Below, piece after piece: positions 27,340 to 39,243 of a DNA stretch of 64,000 nt (positions within the stretch are counted from its first letter, which is position 1; the number at the start of each line of letters is the position of its first letter). This DNA comes from Suicoccus acidiformans (lineage in GTDB: Bacteria; Bacillota; Bacilli; Lactobacillales; Aerococcaceae): assembly GCF_003546865.1 (NCBI RefSeq), contig NZ_CP023434.1, forward strand, positions 1,116,001-1,180,000, read 5' to 3'. The position numbers were made by a program, and so were the translations under genes. The notes below the pieces were generated by a model. The model worked only from the letters and a program-made list of their open reading frames with translations, did no database searches and had not been told where the DNA came from.

Positions 27340-28287
27340 ATGCAAGTTATTCAACTCCACCATCCTTACCGACCGGATGATATTATTGATGAGTCAATTG
27401 TTCTAGCTTTGGGCTTCTTTGACGGGGTCCATTTAGGCCACCAGGCAGTGATCCAAAGAGCTCAACAAGAAGCTCAATTGCGAGGAATCAAGCTCGCAGT
27501 CATGACCTTTAATCAACATCCTAAGATTATTTACTCTAATATTGATTCCCAGAGCGTGAAGTATCTTTCAACGACTGATCGCAAGTTAGAATTATTTGAA
27601 GGCTTAGGTGTAGACGTGACCTATTTAATTGACTATACGCTTGACTTTGGCATGCAAAGCCCGCAAAGCTTTGTCGATGAATATATTGTTGGCTTGAAGG
27701 CTGAGGTCGTTGTGGCAGGTTTTGATTATACTTACGGCAAGAAAGACATTGCGAATATGCAGACGTTAGAGGGGCACGCTAAAGGTCGCTTTGATATTAT
27801 TGAAATATCTGAGTTGACAATGCATGAGCATAAAGTTGGCTCTACTAGCATTAAGGATTTACTCACCCATGGTAATTTAGAAGAAGCCAATCAGCAATTA
27901 GGCTATATCTACCAGACCAGTGGTTATGTGGTCCCAGGAGATCAAAGGGGGCGGGATATGGGTTATCCCACGGCGAATGTGAAGACAAATCCACAGGAAT
28001 TACTTCCAAGTATTGGGGTTTATTCGGTAGAAATTCACGTGGATGGCCAGTGGCATCAGGGGATGGCTTCCATTGGTTATAACGTTACCTTTGAGGGAAT
28101 TCGTGACTTGCGCTGTGAGGTCAATATCTTTGATTTTGACCGTGATATCTATGGTCAGCAGGTTCAGATACGTTGGCACCATTATTTACGCCCAGAGATC
28201 AAATTTGCCTCGGCTGAAGCGCTGATTGAACAACTCCAACAAGATGAAGTAGATAGCCGTCATTTCTTTACAGAACCGAATTACTAA
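27340..28287 (+). CDS. ribF: Bifunctional riboflavin kinase/FAD synthetase
   Basis: Makes FMN, then FAD. The N-terminal adenylyltransferase domain has LGFFDGVHLGHQAVI and GFDYTYGK; the C-terminal flavokinase domain has GRDMGYPTANV (about residues 205-215) and the YNVTF..LRCEVNIFDFDRDIYG block. Two adjacent ATGs are possible; 27340 is preferred because AAAGGA (27327-27332) is 7 nt away, against 4 nt for 27337. The product is 315 aa. It is followed by a hairpin that also forms a CIRCE box. Confidence 0.94.
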   Translation: MQVIQLHHPYRPDDIIDESIVLALGFFDGVHLGHQAVIQRAQQEAQLRGIKLAVMTFNQHPKIIYSNIDSQSVKYLSTTDRKLELFEGLGVDVTYLIDYTLDFGMQSPQSFVDEYIVGLKAEVVVAGFDYTYGKKDIANMQTLEGHAKGRFDIIEISELTMHEHKVGSTSIKDLLTHGNLEEANQQLGYIYQTSGYVVPGDQRGRDMGYPTANVKTNPQELLPSIGVYSVEIHVDGQWHQGMASIGYNVTFEGIRDLRCEVNIFDFDRDIYGQQVQIRWHHYLRPEIKFASAEALIEQLQQDEVDSRHFFTEPNY

Positions 28288-28293
28288 AGATTT

Positions 28294-28320
28294 TTAGCAC
28301 TCATTTGTGGCGAGTGCTAT
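28294..28320 (+). promoter_or_regulatory. CIRCE operator 1, doubling as ribF terminator
   Basis: TTAGCACTC-N9-GAGTGCTAT matches the HrcA operator TTAGCACTC-N9-GAGTGCTAA at 17 of 18 positions. The same hairpin is followed by a T-run (28320-28326), so it should also terminate ribF transcripts. It ends 27 nt upstream of the hrcA promoter -35. Confidence 0.85.
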
Positions 28321-28347
28321 TTTTTTGATGTTTGTTGACCTTTTCCC

Positions 28348-28376
28348 TTGACTTTAACTAGGAAGGGGTGTATGAT
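28348..28376 (+). promoter_or_regulatory. Sigma-A promoter of the hrcA-grpE-dnaK-dnaJ operon
   Basis: TTGACT (28348-28353), 17-nt spacer, TATGAT (28371-28376). It lies between two CIRCE elements. Confidence 0.85.
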
Positions 28377-28387
28377 AGAAGCATAGG

Positions 28388-28414
28388 TTAGCACTTATCC
28401 TATCTGACTGCTAA
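28388..28414 (+). promoter_or_regulatory. CIRCE operator 2 at the transcription start region
   Basis: TTAGCACTT-N9-GACTGCTAA, 16 of 18 consensus positions, starting 12 nt after the -10 box. This is the usual CIRCE position for HrcA repression. Confidence 0.85.
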
Positions 28415-28436
28415 TCTACCTAAAAGAGGTGAAGGA

Positions 28437-29453
28437 ATGCTAACGCCAAGACAAGAAGAAGTTTTGCGATGGATTATTCAACTTTATCGGCAATCGGGTG
28501 AACCTATTGGTTCAAAGACCTTGCTGCAGGAAAGTCAACTGCAAGTGAGTCCTGCGACAATTCGCAATGATATGGCCGCCTTAGAGCAAGCGGGTTTCTT
28601 AACGAAAGCCCATAGCTCGAGTGGGCGCATCCCTTCAGGTGATGGATATCGCTTTTGCGTCCAACAAATCATCGATCATCCTGAACGCATCAAGCTGGCA
28701 CCGGAAGATGCCCAGGCCTTTGAAGAAATTCTTCAAGCAAGAAATTATGATGCCTACAAACTCACGCAACTGAGCGCTGACATGCTTGTGTCCCTCACGG
28801 GTTATACTGCGATTGTGTTTGGCCAAAGTCAGGATGTGCATCATTTCGATGAGATGCGCCTGGTTCTGACAGATGAACGTCAGTTGATTACACTATTAGT
28901 GACAGATCAGGGCCATATAGAGAATGAATTATTCCAAGTTCCGGCGTTACTTTCGCGTGAAGATATACAGCGGATGATGACGCTCATCAATAGCGAACTC
29001 AAAGGATTGACCTTGCAAGATGCGTATCAACGGATGAAGCTATCCATTCCTCTACAGACGCAGAAGGCAATTGGTTATCAATTTGATTTCTCGCCTTTAA
29101 TTGAGAAAGCTATTTTCCATTTGAAGACTCATACTTACTGGGTCAGTGGCAAAAGCAATATCTTTGACTTAATTGATGGGCGAATGGAACCTGATGCGAT
29201 GAAATTACTATTTAATTTAGTCGACGGTTCGCGAGACATGCTCGAAGTGCTTGAAAATCAAGATACGGGTGTCCATGTCCTTTTCGGAGATGAATATGCA
29301 CCCGAGCAACTCGATCACATTAATTTAGTGACCGGAACTTTCAATACATCTTCGGACAAAATGACAGTCGGCCTCTTAGGTCCTGTTATGATGCCTTATG
29401 AACGTATCATCGCGACCATGACCACCTTAGTTGATAAATTAGCTAAGATTTAG
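28437..29453 (+). CDS. hrcA: Heat-inducible transcription repressor HrcA
   Basis: Represses class I heat-shock genes by binding CIRCE; activity is tuned by GroE. The 338-aa product begins with a winged helix (LTPRQEEVLRWIIQLY, SPATIRNDMAALEQAGFL) followed by the SSSGRIPS.GYR motif (about 60-72). A GAF-like dimerisation region and the C-terminal VGLLGPVMMPYERIIATM block complete the family layout. AAGAGGTGAAGGA precedes ATG 28437. Two CIRCE elements upstream indicate autoregulation. Confidence 0.97.
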   Translation: MLTPRQEEVLRWIIQLYRQSGEPIGSKTLLQESQLQVSPATIRNDMAALEQAGFLTKAHSSSGRIPSGDGYRFCVQQIIDHPERIKLAPEDAQAFEEILQARNYDAYKLTQLSADMLVSLTGYTAIVFGQSQDVHHFDEMRLVLTDERQLITLLVTDQGHIENELFQVPALLSREDIQRMMTLINSELKGLTLQDAYQRMKLSIPLQTQKAIGYQFDFSPLIEKAIFHLKTHTYWVSGKSNIFDLIDGRMEPDAMKLLFNLVDGSRDMLEVLENQDTGVHVLFGDEYAPEQLDHINLVTGTFNTSSDKMTVGLLGPVMMPYERIIATMTTLVDKLAKI

Positions 29454-29469
29454 TAAAGGAGGGATTCAA

Positions 29470-30066
29470 TTGTCTGAGAAAGAATTGAATGAAGAAGTGA
29501 ACGAACAAACAGATATTGATACTGAAAAAACAGAAGAAGTCCCAGAGACGGATGCAATGAATGAAACGAATTCAACGGAGGGGGCTACGGAAGAAGTCCT
29601 ACAACCGGAGGAAGAAGACAACTATGCAGTTTTGCAAGCGGAGAATGAGCAACAAGCCGATCAAATTCTACGGTTGCAAGCAGAGATTGCTAACATTCAA
29701 CGTACGAATGCACGTAATCAGCAGAATATAACGAAGTATCGCTCCCAGCAGCTGGCAACTAGCTTATTGGATGTGATTGATAACCTTGAACGTGCTCTTG
29801 AAACAGAGGTAACGACTGAGGACGCTACCGCCTTGAAGAAGGGTGTAGAGATGGTGCTCAATCAATTCAAAGCAGCTTTTGAGAGCGAGAAGATTACCGC
29901 AATCGACCCGTTAAATGAGCCTTTCGACCCGAACTTTCACCAAGCAGTTAGCATGATGCCTGCTGGTGATGGTCAAGAAAGCAACACGGTGATACAGGTC
30001 TTGCAGAAAGGCTATGTCCTTGAAGACCGTGTTATTCGCCCAGCGATGGTCATTGTGGCCGAATAA
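29470..30066 (+). CDS. grpE: Nucleotide exchange factor GrpE
   Basis: Cofactor that releases ADP from DnaK. The start is TTG 29470, 6 nt after AAAGGAGGG (29456-29463). The 198-aa product has an acidic N-terminal tail of about 55 residues, a long coiled coil, then the beta-domain signature EPFDPNFHQAVSMMP and LQKGYVLEDRVIRPAMVIV. It lies between hrcA and dnaK as expected. Confidence 0.96.
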   Translation: MSEKELNEEVNEQTDIDTEKTEEVPETDAMNETNSTEGATEEVLQPEEEDNYAVLQAENEQQADQILRLQAEIANIQRTNARNQQNITKYRSQQLATSLLDVIDNLERALETEVTTEDATALKKGVEMVLNQFKAAFESEKITAIDPLNEPFDPNFHQAVSMMPAGDGQESNTVIQVLQKGYVLEDRVIRPAMVIVAE

Positions 30067-30095
30067 ATAAGCTAATTCTAAATAAACGACAATAA

Positions 30096-31946
<1,851 letters not shown>

Positions 31947-31970
31947 TGCCTAGCTTATCATAACTGCCTG

Positions 31971-32005
31971 AAGCCAAGGGGTTATTCTAATATCCCTTGG
32001 CTTTT
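31971..32005 (+). terminator. Hairpin terminator between dnaK and dnaJ
   Basis: AAGCCAAGGG (31971-31980) pairs with CCCTTGGCTT (31994-32003), then T residues. Partial read-through would feed dnaJ, which has no evident promoter in the next 20 nt. Confidence 0.8.
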
Positions 32006-32026
32006 ATTTAATGAAGGAGGAAACGC

Positions 32027-33196
32027 ATGGCAAATAAGCGCGATTATTATGACGTCCTAGGCATCTCAAGAGATGCTTCAGATGACGAAATTAAGAAAGC
32101 CTACCGCCGTTTATCCAAGAAATATCACCCGGATATCAGCGATGAGCCGGATGCGGAGGAGAAATTTAAGGAAGTTGCGGAAGCTTATGAAGTGTTAAGC
32201 GACGACCAGAAACGTGCTGCCTACGACCAATATGGCCACGCTGCCAATGATCCGAACTTTGGTGCCGGAGGCTTTGGTGGTTTTGGTGGTTTTGGTGGTT
32301 TCGGCGGTGGCGGAAGCTACAGCGGTGGCTTTAGTGATTTTGACGATATCTTTAATACATTCTTTGGTGGTGGCGTTGGCGGACGCAGTCGCCAGCAACC
32401 CAATGCACCCCAAAAAGGGGCCGACTTACAATACCGGATGACGCTTACCTTTGAAGAGGCGATTTTTGGTAAGGAGACAACTATCCGCTATAATCGGGAT
32501 GAAGAATGTCATACGTGCCACGGTACCGGTGCAAAAGAAGGGACCCAACCTACAACCTGTCATAAGTGTCATGGCTCAGGGACTATTCAAGTGGAACAAA
32601 ACACACCTTTCGGCCGTGTGATGACCCAATCCGTCTGTGATGTCTGTGGTGGTACAGGAGAAGAAATTAAAGAAAAATGTACAACGTGCCACGGTTCTGG
32701 TATCGAAAACAAATCACATAGTGTGAAAGTATCGATTCCAGCCGGTGTAGAAGGTGGCCAACAAATTCCACTACGAGGCCAAGGGGAAGCCGGCCGCAAT
32801 GGCGGACCTTATGGTGACTTATACATCTTAATTCAAGTGCAAGCAAGCGAGCAATTTGAGCGCCAAGGCACCGAAATTTACTATGAACAACCGATTACCT
32901 TCGCACAAGCTGCCCTTGGCGATGAAGTTAAGGTGCCAACAGTGCATGGAAATGTTAAATTAAGAATTCCAGCTGGAACCCAGACCGGTACCGTCTTTAG
33001 AATGCGCGGTAAAGGGGCCCCTCGCGTCGGTGGCGGTGCTCAAGGTGACCAACATGTAACGGTCAAAGTAGTCACGCCAGAGAAGTTAAGCGCAAAAGAG
33101 CGTGAACTGTTCGAAGAGTTAGCTAAAGAGTCTGGCCAAGAAGTGAAAGAAAGTGGTTTCTTCAACCGCGTCAAAGATATGTTCGATAATGATTAA
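32027..33196 (+). CDS. dnaJ: Chaperone DnaJ (Hsp40, type I)
   Basis: 389-aa DnaK cochaperone. J domain (1-70) with the HPD motif in KKYHPDIS; Gly/Phe region (about 80-125) built of repeated GGFGGF units; four zinc-binding motifs [24 protein letters not shown] and CTTCHGSG; then the C-terminal substrate-binding domains. GAAGGAGG precedes ATG 32027. All classical elements are intact. Confidence 0.98.
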   Translation: MANKRDYYDVLGISRDASDDEIKKAYRRLSKKYHPDISDEPDAEEKFKEVAEAYEVLSDDQKRAAYDQYGHAANDPNFGAGGFGGFGGFGGFGGGGSYSGGFSDFDDIFNTFFGGGVGGRSRQQPNAPQKGADLQYRMTLTFEEAIFGKETTIRYNRDEECHTCHGTGAKEGTQPTTCHKCHGSGTIQVEQNTPFGRVMTQSVCDVCGGTGEEIKEKCTTCHGSGIENKSHSVKVSIPAGVEGGQQIPLRGQGEAGRNGGPYGDLYILIQVQASEQFERQGTEIYYEQPITFAQAALGDEVKVPTVHGNVKLRIPAGTQTGTVFRMRGKGAPRVGGGAQGDQHVTVKVVTPEKLSAKERELFEELAKESGQEVKESGFFNRVKDMFDND

Positions 33197-33204
33197 CATA
33201 AGAT

Positions 33205-33243
33205 AAGTCCTCAACGCTTTTGGAGCTTGAGGGCTTGTTTTAA
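33205..33243 (+). terminator. Terminator after dnaJ
   Basis: AAGTCCTCAA (33205-33214) pairs with TTGAGGGCTT (33227-33236, one wobble); GTTTT follows. Confidence 0.75.
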
Positions 33244-33349
33244 TGGGCTTCTAGCGGATATTTTTAGCGCGATAGGCTATCATTTTGGCGCGATTTTTGA
33301 TAAGATTAGGTGTGATGATTTCAGTAGACAATCAAGGATGTGATAATGA

Positions 33350-35176
33350 ATGGACCTCAATGAAATGAAAGAGCGTCAGAAACATACCCGTAATTTCTCG
33401 ATTATTGCCCACATTGATCATGGCAAATCTACACTAGCTGACCGTATCCTACAAAAGACGGATAGCGTCGCTGAGCGTGATATGGCGGATCAATTGCTGG
33501 ATAATATGGATTTAGAGCGTGAGCGCGGAATTACGATTAAATTAAATGCTGTTGAGTTAAGTTATGAAGCAAATGATGGCAATGAGTATATCTTCCACTT
33601 AATTGATACCCCTGGTCACGTCGACTTTACTTATGAGGTGTCTCGTTCACTTGCTGCCTGCGAAGGAGCGATATTAGTTGTGGACGCAGCCCAAGGAATT
33701 GAAGCGCAGACCTTGGCGAATGTGTATTTAGCAGTCGATAATGATTTAGAAATCCTACCCGTTATTAATAAGATTGACTTACCGGCCGCTGATCCTGAAC
33801 GAGTCCAGAATGAAATTGAAGAGATTATCGGGATTGATGCAAGTGAAGCTGTACATGCAAGCGCCAAAGCTGGCATCGGTATCGAGGAGATCTTAGAGCA
33901 GATTGTAGAGAAGATCCCTGCGCCAAGTGGGGATATTGAAGCACCCCTTAAGGCCTTAATATTTGATTCCGCTTACGACAACTATCGCGGGGTGGTATTG
34001 AACGTCCGCATTATGGACGGAGTGGTTAAGCCGGGTGATACAATCCAATTGATGAGTAATGGCAAGAATTTCGATGTGGTTGAAGTGGGGGTATTCGGCC
34101 CGAATCCGATTAAACGTGATTACCTAATGGTAGGGGACGTAGGTTACATTACCGCTAATATTAAAACCATTCAAGATACCCGCGTTGGTGATACGATTAC
34201 ACTTGCCGATAATCCAACGCAAGAGCCGTTAGATGGGTATCGCCAAATGAATCCGATGGTCTTTGCTGGCTTGTACCCGGTCGATTCTAAGGATTATAAT
34301 GACTTGCGTGAATCCCTTGAGCGCTTGCAATTAAATGATGCGGCCTTACAGTTCGAACCGGAGACGTCACAGGCCTTAGGGTTTGGCTTCCGAACTGGCT
34401 TTTTAGGACTTTTACATATGGATGTTATCCAAGAGCGCTTAGAGCGTGAATTTGACCTTGATTTGATTATTACCGCACCTTCAGTTATTTACCGCGTCTT
34501 AAAGACAGACGGGACCGAAGTTGAAGTGGATAATCCATCTCAGATGCCAGATCAAACAGAAGTCGAACAAATCTTTGAGCCATACGCAAAGGCATCAATT
34601 ATGGTTCCAAGTGAATACGTAGGGGCCGTCATGGAGCTGTGTGAACGTAAGCGTGGGGACTTCGTGACAATGGAATACTTGGATGAATATCGGGTAAATG
34701 TCATTTACGAAATTCCTATGGCAGAAATTATCTTTGACTTCTTCGACACCTTAAAATCCAACACGAAAGGTTACGCCTCGCTAGACTATGAAGTGATTGG
34801 CTATAAGACGTCTAACTTAGTTAAATTGGATATTATGCTAAATGGTGAAATTATTGATGCCTTTAGTACCATTGTACATAAGGATTTCGCCTTTAACCGC
34901 GGTAAAGCTCTGGTTGAGAAACTTAAAGAGATTATTCCGCGCCAAATGTTTGAAGTGCCTGTCCAAGCGGCTATTGGCAACAAGATTATTGCCCGTTCAA
35001 CGATTAAAGCTTACCGCAAGGATGTTACGGCTAAGTTATACGGCGGAGACGTAAGTCGCCGTAAGAAACTCTTAGAAAAGCAAAAAGAAGGGAAGAAGCG
35101 GATGAAGTCCGTTGGTTCTGTAGAGATTCCTCAGGAAGCCTTTATGGCAGTCTTAAGCATGGATGATGAAGATTAA
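33350..35176 (+). CDS. lepA: Elongation factor 4 (LepA)
   Basis: Ribosome-associated GTPase that back-translocates or rescues stalled ribosomes. The 608-aa product has [13 protein letters not shown] (about 20-32), [14 protein letters not shown] and NKIDLP, then the LepA-specific C-terminal domain ending in [27 protein letters not shown] lies about 11 nt before ATG 33350. It follows dnaJ, a common order in Lactobacillales. Confidence 0.97.
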   Translation: MDLNEMKERQKHTRNFSIIAHIDHGKSTLADRILQKTDSVAERDMADQLLDNMDLERERGITIKLNAVELSYEANDGNEYIFHLIDTPGHVDFTYEVSRSLAACEGAILVVDAAQGIEAQTLANVYLAVDNDLEILPVINKIDLPAADPERVQNEIEEIIGIDASEAVHASAKAGIGIEEILEQIVEKIPAPSGDIEAPLKALIFDSAYDNYRGVVLNVRIMDGVVKPGDTIQLMSNGKNFDVVEVGVFGPNPIKRDYLMVGDVGYITANIKTIQDTRVGDTITLADNPTQEPLDGYRQMNPMVFAGLYPVDSKDYNDLRESLERLQLNDAALQFEPETSQALGFGFRTGFLGLLHMDVIQERLEREFDLDLIITAPSVIYRVLKTDGTEVEVDNPSQMPDQTEVEQIFEPYAKASIMVPSEYVGAVMELCERKRGDFVTMEYLDEYRVNVIYEIPMAEIIFDFFDTLKSNTKGYASLDYEVIGYKTSNLVKLDIMLNGEIIDAFSTIVHKDFAFNRGKALVEKLKEIIPRQMFEVPVQAAIGNKIIARSTIKAYRKDVTAKLYGGDVSRRKKLLEKQKEGKKRMKSVGSVEIPQEAFMAVLSMDDED

Positions 35177-35197
35177 TACGTGAACACATAAATATGA

Positions 35198-35236
35198 GCA
35201 AGTCACTAACCTAGAGCTGGTGACTTGCTTTTCTTT
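35198..35236 (+). terminator. Terminator after lepA
   Basis: GCAAGTCAC (35198-35206) pairs with GTGACTTGC (35220-35228), then TTTTCTTTT. Confidence 0.85.
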
Positions 35237-35314
35237 TGCAAATTTTGCCCATTTGAGGGAAGTTTTTGCTACAATACGAAAGGTTTGAATCTAGTTAGAA
35301 ATGAGGATAGATGT

Positions 35315-36619
35315 GTGGAATATTTAGGGATGATAGGCGTTATTTTAGCCTTATTGACAATGATTTTTATGATTACCCGGGGCTATCATGCCGCTTTTGC
35401 TGGTTTAGTAGCGTCAAGTATCTTAATTGTAGCCAATGATATGCCACTATTGGAAACATTGGTAGGGCCCGAAGCGTCTTTTGTAGCCGAGATGGGTGGC
35501 TTCATTATCGAGAATTATATGGTTGTGCTATTGGGCTCCGTTTTGGCGACATTGCTTGAACGATCGGGTGCAACGTATACGATTGCTCAGAAAGTGATTG
35601 AAATTGTCGGTGCCGATCATCCATATTCCGTAATGCTAGCCATATTCTTAATTGCTTGTATTTTAACTTATGGCGGGGTGAGCTTCTTTGTGGTTATATT
35701 TATGGTTCTACCAATGGCACGTCCCTTGTTCAAGACTTTGAATATTCCATGGACCTTGGTTACTATTCCTATTTTCGGTGGGATGTCCACTGTAACGATG
35801 AGTATGCTACCGGGAGCTCCGTCCATTCCGAATATTCTTCCGGCTAATTACTTAGGGACACCCTTAACGTCTGAAGCCTTTCTAGGTATCGCAGCATCTG
35901 CTGGGGCGGTTGTCTTTATCTTATTATGGATGCGCTACGCCCTTAAGCAATCGTTGAAACGTGGAGAAGGCTATGTAGATGTTGAAGAGCAGGCTGGCAC
36001 GCTCATAGCAGTTGCAGAGGATTTACCTTCGATTGGTCGCAGTGTCCTTCCGATTATTAGCTTAATTCTTGTTATCATTATCTTTGGGGATGTTCCTTAT
36101 ATTGCGCTTACTGCCTTAGCGTGCGCCATTCTTATTGCTGTGGTTTCTATGCAGAGCTATATCCCAGACGTCAAAGAAACGTTTAATGATGGAATTCACG
36201 CTTCCTTTAGTACTATTATGGTCACAGCTAATACGAATGCCTTTGCTTTAATGATGACCTATGCACCGGATTTTCAAGCTTTTGCAGCTAACTTATGGCA
36301 ACTGTCTCTTTCGCCCGTTATAAAATTAAGTATTGCCTGTGTCCTATTAAGTTTCCTGACGGGTTCCGCCATTTCAGCGACGAAAGTTTCACTGGAGCAA
36401 TTTGCTCACTTAGCGCTCGATGCGGGCTTGCAGGCGCCATACTTACACCGTTTAATTGTCATTGCGTCCTCAAGCTTTGGGGTAATGCCCCATACGGGGT
36501 CACTGGTCACGTATGCGACTCTCTCAGGTTTAGGCCATAAGGAGAGTTTGAAGTATAGTTTGCCTACAGTTACAGGGGCCAATATTGTCGGCTTAATCGT
36601 CTTTCTGCTTCTTTCTTAG
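35315..36619 (+). CDS. GntP-family permease
   Basis: A 434-aa polytopic membrane protein of the gluconate/hydroxybutyrate (GntP) type. About 11-12 hydrophobic segments; the GVSFFVVIFMVLPMARPLF block and the PGAPSIPN loop are typical. GTG 35315 is chosen because GAGG (35303-35306) is 8 nt upstream and earlier codons would overlap the lepA terminator and promoter (extended -10 TGC-TACAAT at 35267-35275). It is an isolated gene; the carboxylate substrate cannot be inferred. Confidence 0.82.
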   Translation: MEYLGMIGVILALLTMIFMITRGYHAAFAGLVASSILIVANDMPLLETLVGPEASFVAEMGGFIIENYMVVLLGSVLATLLERSGATYTIAQKVIEIVGADHPYSVMLAIFLIACILTYGGVSFFVVIFMVLPMARPLFKTLNIPWTLVTIPIFGGMSTVTMSMLPGAPSIPNILPANYLGTPLTSEAFLGIAASAGAVVFILLWMRYALKQSLKRGEGYVDVEEQAGTLIAVAEDLPSIGRSVLPIISLILVIIIFGDVPYIALTALACAILIAVVSMQSYIPDVKETFNDGIHASFSTIMVTANTNAFALMMTYAPDFQAFAANLWQLSLSPVIKLSIACVLLSFLTGSAISATKVSLEQFAHLALDAGLQAPYLHRLIVIASSSFGVMPHTGSLVTYATLSGLGHKESLKYSLPTVTGANIVGLIVFLLLS

Positions 36620-36802
36620 GCTAGTTGGGTCTTAGTAGGGATACAGCCTAAAGACTAACAATTTGATTGGAAGCTATAAGGGTCGTAGGGTATACAAGGA
36701 TAAGTAAGAAAATTTAGGCTAGGCATAAATAAGAAGCATATTACTTGAGATTATTATTATTTATTAGTAAAATTATATTAGTAAATGAAGGAGGTATGTA
36801 TC

Positions 36803-37264
36803 ATGGCAAACCAAGCAGTTCAAACATTCTTGAATAAGATTGTGGCAACCCAAGGTCAATTCTATATTCGCTTACATCAATTTCATTGGTATGTGAAAGG
36901 CTCGAATTTCTTTGCACTCCATGAGAAATTTGAAGAAATGTATGATGAAACGACAGAGAATCTCGATGAGGTAGCGGAACGCTTATTAGCTATCGGTGGA
37001 GAACCCTATTCAACCTTACAGGAATTCATTGAGCATTCTGTCTTAAGTGAGAATCCTGAAGACAAATATTTATCGCAAGAGGACATGGTCAAGGCTGTCA
37101 TAAAAGATTTACAGACAATTGTAACGTCCTTAGATGAAGGAATTGCACTGACTGATGAAGCAGGGGATAATCCTTCCAATGATTTATTGATAGGTATGAA
37201 AGAATCGGCTGAAAAGAATATTTGGATGTTAGAAGCTTACTTAGGCGACGCAGTCGATGCGTAA
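36803..37264 (+). CDS. dps: Dps family ferritin-like protein
   Basis: Mini-ferritin that stores iron and protects DNA from peroxide. 153 aa from ATG 36803, 8 nt after AAGGAGGT; the upstream ATG at 36785 would precede this site. Ferroxidase ligands appear in LHQFHWYVKG (His) and HEKFEEMYDETTENLDEVAER (Asp, Glu). The four-helix-bundle length is typical. Transcribed alone, terminator downstream. PerR control is common in the family, but no clear box is seen. Confidence 0.93.
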   Translation: MANQAVQTFLNKIVATQGQFYIRLHQFHWYVKGSNFFALHEKFEEMYDETTENLDEVAERLLAIGGEPYSTLQEFIEHSVLSENPEDKYLSQEDMVKAVIKDLQTIVTSLDEGIALTDEAGDNPSNDLLIGMKESAEKNIWMLEAYLGDAVDA

Positions 37265-37281
37265 CGATAACATTTAACCAT

Positions 37282-37316
37282 AAAGGCCAAGAGGAAATAG
37301 CCGCTTGGCCTTTTTT
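37282..37316 (+). terminator. Terminator after dps
   Basis: AAAGGCCAAG (37282-37291) pairs with CTTGGCC (37304-37310), followed by six T residues. Confidence 0.85.
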
Positions 37317-37535
37317 AATTTAGACAAAATATATTTTTAAATAGTGGCAACATCACCAATAAAAACTATTGAAATGATTAATAGTACACATATTCTGCTA
37401 ATAAAGATAAGTATGTAATATTACTATACATGACGTTGAACTCTATTTAATAATGAAGGTGTCTTGGCTTTAGACTTGTGACATATTGGACTTTGCCTTA
37501 AACTAGAGTTAAATGATTGAAGGAGAAGAATTCTC
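37317..37535. other. Intergenic region upstream of the CoADR-like gene
   Basis: AT-rich, no gene. A weak promoter candidate TTGGAC-N17-TTAAAT ends about 23 nt before ATG 37536. Confidence 0.4.
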
Positions 37536-39230
37536 ATGACAAATAAGCAAATTGTTATTGTCGGTGCGAATGCTGCCGGTGTTAGTGCAGCTTTAAAACT
37601 AAGACGGTTGGATGATTTCGCTGAGATTATACTATTGGAGCAAGCAGAAGTTATCAGTACAGCTAATGATGCCTTAACAGATACCTTGCGTGAAGATATT
37701 CCCTTTGCTTCTATGCAACAATATCAACCCATCCAATTGAATCGATTATATGGAGTCGATGTTAGAGTGGGGCATCGGGTGCTGAGAATTAATCGGAGCG
37801 AGCAAAGGGTGCAAGTTGAAAAGATTAAGTCCGGCGAAATCTTTGAGATAGCTTATGACCGGTTAATTTTAGCCACCGGCGTGAAGGTTGATGTCAGTTG
37901 TTTGCCACAAGGGAGTCATTTACCCCATGTCTTTTATTGGGACCATATTCATGCGGTTGAAGACTGGCGAGCATTTAAGCAGCAGAATAAAGTAAATCGT
38001 GTGGCGATTCTAGGATCGGGTAAAGAGGCGATTGAATTGGCCTTCTACATGAATAATCTTGGCACAAAAGTTATCCTGCTTACACGGGAGGCCCAATTAT
38101 TGCCTGAATTCTCAAAAGATTTCCTTTCAATCTTAGGTAAAGAACTGTATGATGCGAGGATTGAGGTTAAGTTAAATGCGCAAGTCAAGGAAATTACTGA
38201 CCAGGCGCTTTTACTTGAATCGGGGGAAGTAATCAGCCAAGAAGCGGTGTTTATTATTCCAGAGCTTGTTCCCAATGCCGAATTAGCAGAAGCCAGCGGC
38301 TTAGCTATAACGGCAGCAGGTGCGATTCGCGTAGACGAGCATTACCAGACAAGTGATGCATATATTTATGCAGCAGGTGCCATTGCAGAAGAGTTGGATG
38401 CTTTAACTATGGAACCTGTATTAAGGATGTCTCCAGGCTTCGCCCAAAAGCAAGGCCGTAAAGTAGCCGCGGCTATATTAGGCCAAGACGTTCAACCGTT
38501 GAACAGCTGGCCAGTGACCCTTGTGCAAGTGAATGAGGCTAAATTGGGTCAAGTAGGTTATGAAGCGAAGACTTTAGACCAAACAGATTATCGGTATGAT
38601 TCGATTTATATCATTCCTCATGACCGCGCTTGGTTCATGCCGACTGCTCAGCCCTTGCATATTAACTTATATTTCGAAAAGGGAACGGGGCGTTTGTTCG
38701 GCGGTCAATTATTTGGTCGAGGCCAGATCGAACGACGTTTAGACGTTCTAGCGACACTGATTCAGCAAGGTGCGACGGTTAATGATTTAGCTGATATGGA
38801 ATTTAGTTTCAATGCGCAAACGACGGCGCCGAAAGATCCGCTTAATACCGCAGGACTTGTCGCCTTAAATAGATTGGAAGAAGCTTACCGCCAAGTTCCC
38901 GTGCATGACGTTCGGAGTCTCTTCGAAGCAGGGGCGAATTTTATTGATGTTCGTGAGGTGGAAGAATATGAACTGGGTCATATTAAAGGGGCTGTGAATA
39001 TTCCGATGAGCCAATACCGCGAACGGATGGATGAATTGGCTAAGACTGAGACTTATTATATCTATTGTCGTTCTGGTCATCGCAGTTACAACGTAGTGAA
39101 GGCTCTTCAACAGAGAGGTTTCCGGGTGTATAATGTGGCTGGCTCATTTCTAGGCATTTGCATTTATGAATATGTGACGGATCAAATGACGGGTCGCGAA
39201 CCTATAGTAACGGCTTATAATTTTACGTAA
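37536..39230 (+). CDS. CoA-disulfide-reductase-like flavoprotein with C-terminal rhodanese domain
   Basis: A 564-aa FAD/NAD(P) pyridine-nucleotide oxidoreductase (CoADR/NADH oxidase type; N-terminal VGANAAG, LILATG, LGSGKEAIE). A rhodanese domain (about 450-550) has an intact YCRSGHRS loop, Cys511. Family members carry redox Cys in SFANCGLPY; here the aligned stretch is STANDALTD, with Asp45 in place of Cys. The usual YAPP motif before KDPLN is also lost (FNAQTTAPKDPLN). So the classical thiol chemistry at Cys43 is not possible, while the rhodanese cysteine remains. Reading frame intact, GAAGGAG ribosome binding site. The following broken gene starts 13 nt later. Confidence 0.8.
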   Translation: MTNKQIVIVGANAAGVSAALKLRRLDDFAEIILLEQAEVISTANDALTDTLREDIPFASMQQYQPIQLNRLYGVDVRVGHRVLRINRSEQRVQVEKIKSGEIFEIAYDRLILATGVKVDVSCLPQGSHLPHVFYWDHIHAVEDWRAFKQQNKVNRVAILGSGKEAIELAFYMNNLGTKVILLTREAQLLPEFSKDFLSILGKELYDARIEVKLNAQVKEITDQALLLESGEVISQEAVFIIPELVPNAELAEASGLAITAAGAIRVDEHYQTSDAYIYAAGAIAEELDALTMEPVLRMSPGFAQKQGRKVAAAILGQDVQPLNSWPVTLVQVNEAKLGQVGYEAKTLDQTDYRYDSIYIIPHDRAWFMPTAQPLHINLYFEKGTGRLFGGQLFGRGQIERRLDVLATLIQQGATVNDLADMEFSFNAQTTAPKDPLNTAGLVALNRLEEAYRQVPVHDVRSLFEAGANFIDVREVEEYELGHIKGAVNIPMSQYRERMDELAKTETYYIYCRSGHRSYNVVKALQQRGFRVYNVAGSFLGICIYEYVTDQMTGREPIVTAYNFT

Positions 39231-39243
39231 AGGTGCGAGGAAT

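Noticed and set aside
36730-36785. PerR/Fur-like box upstream of dps
   Set aside because: AT-rich sequence with ATTATTATTATTTATTA but no convincing match to a TTATAAT-N-ATTATAA palindrome.
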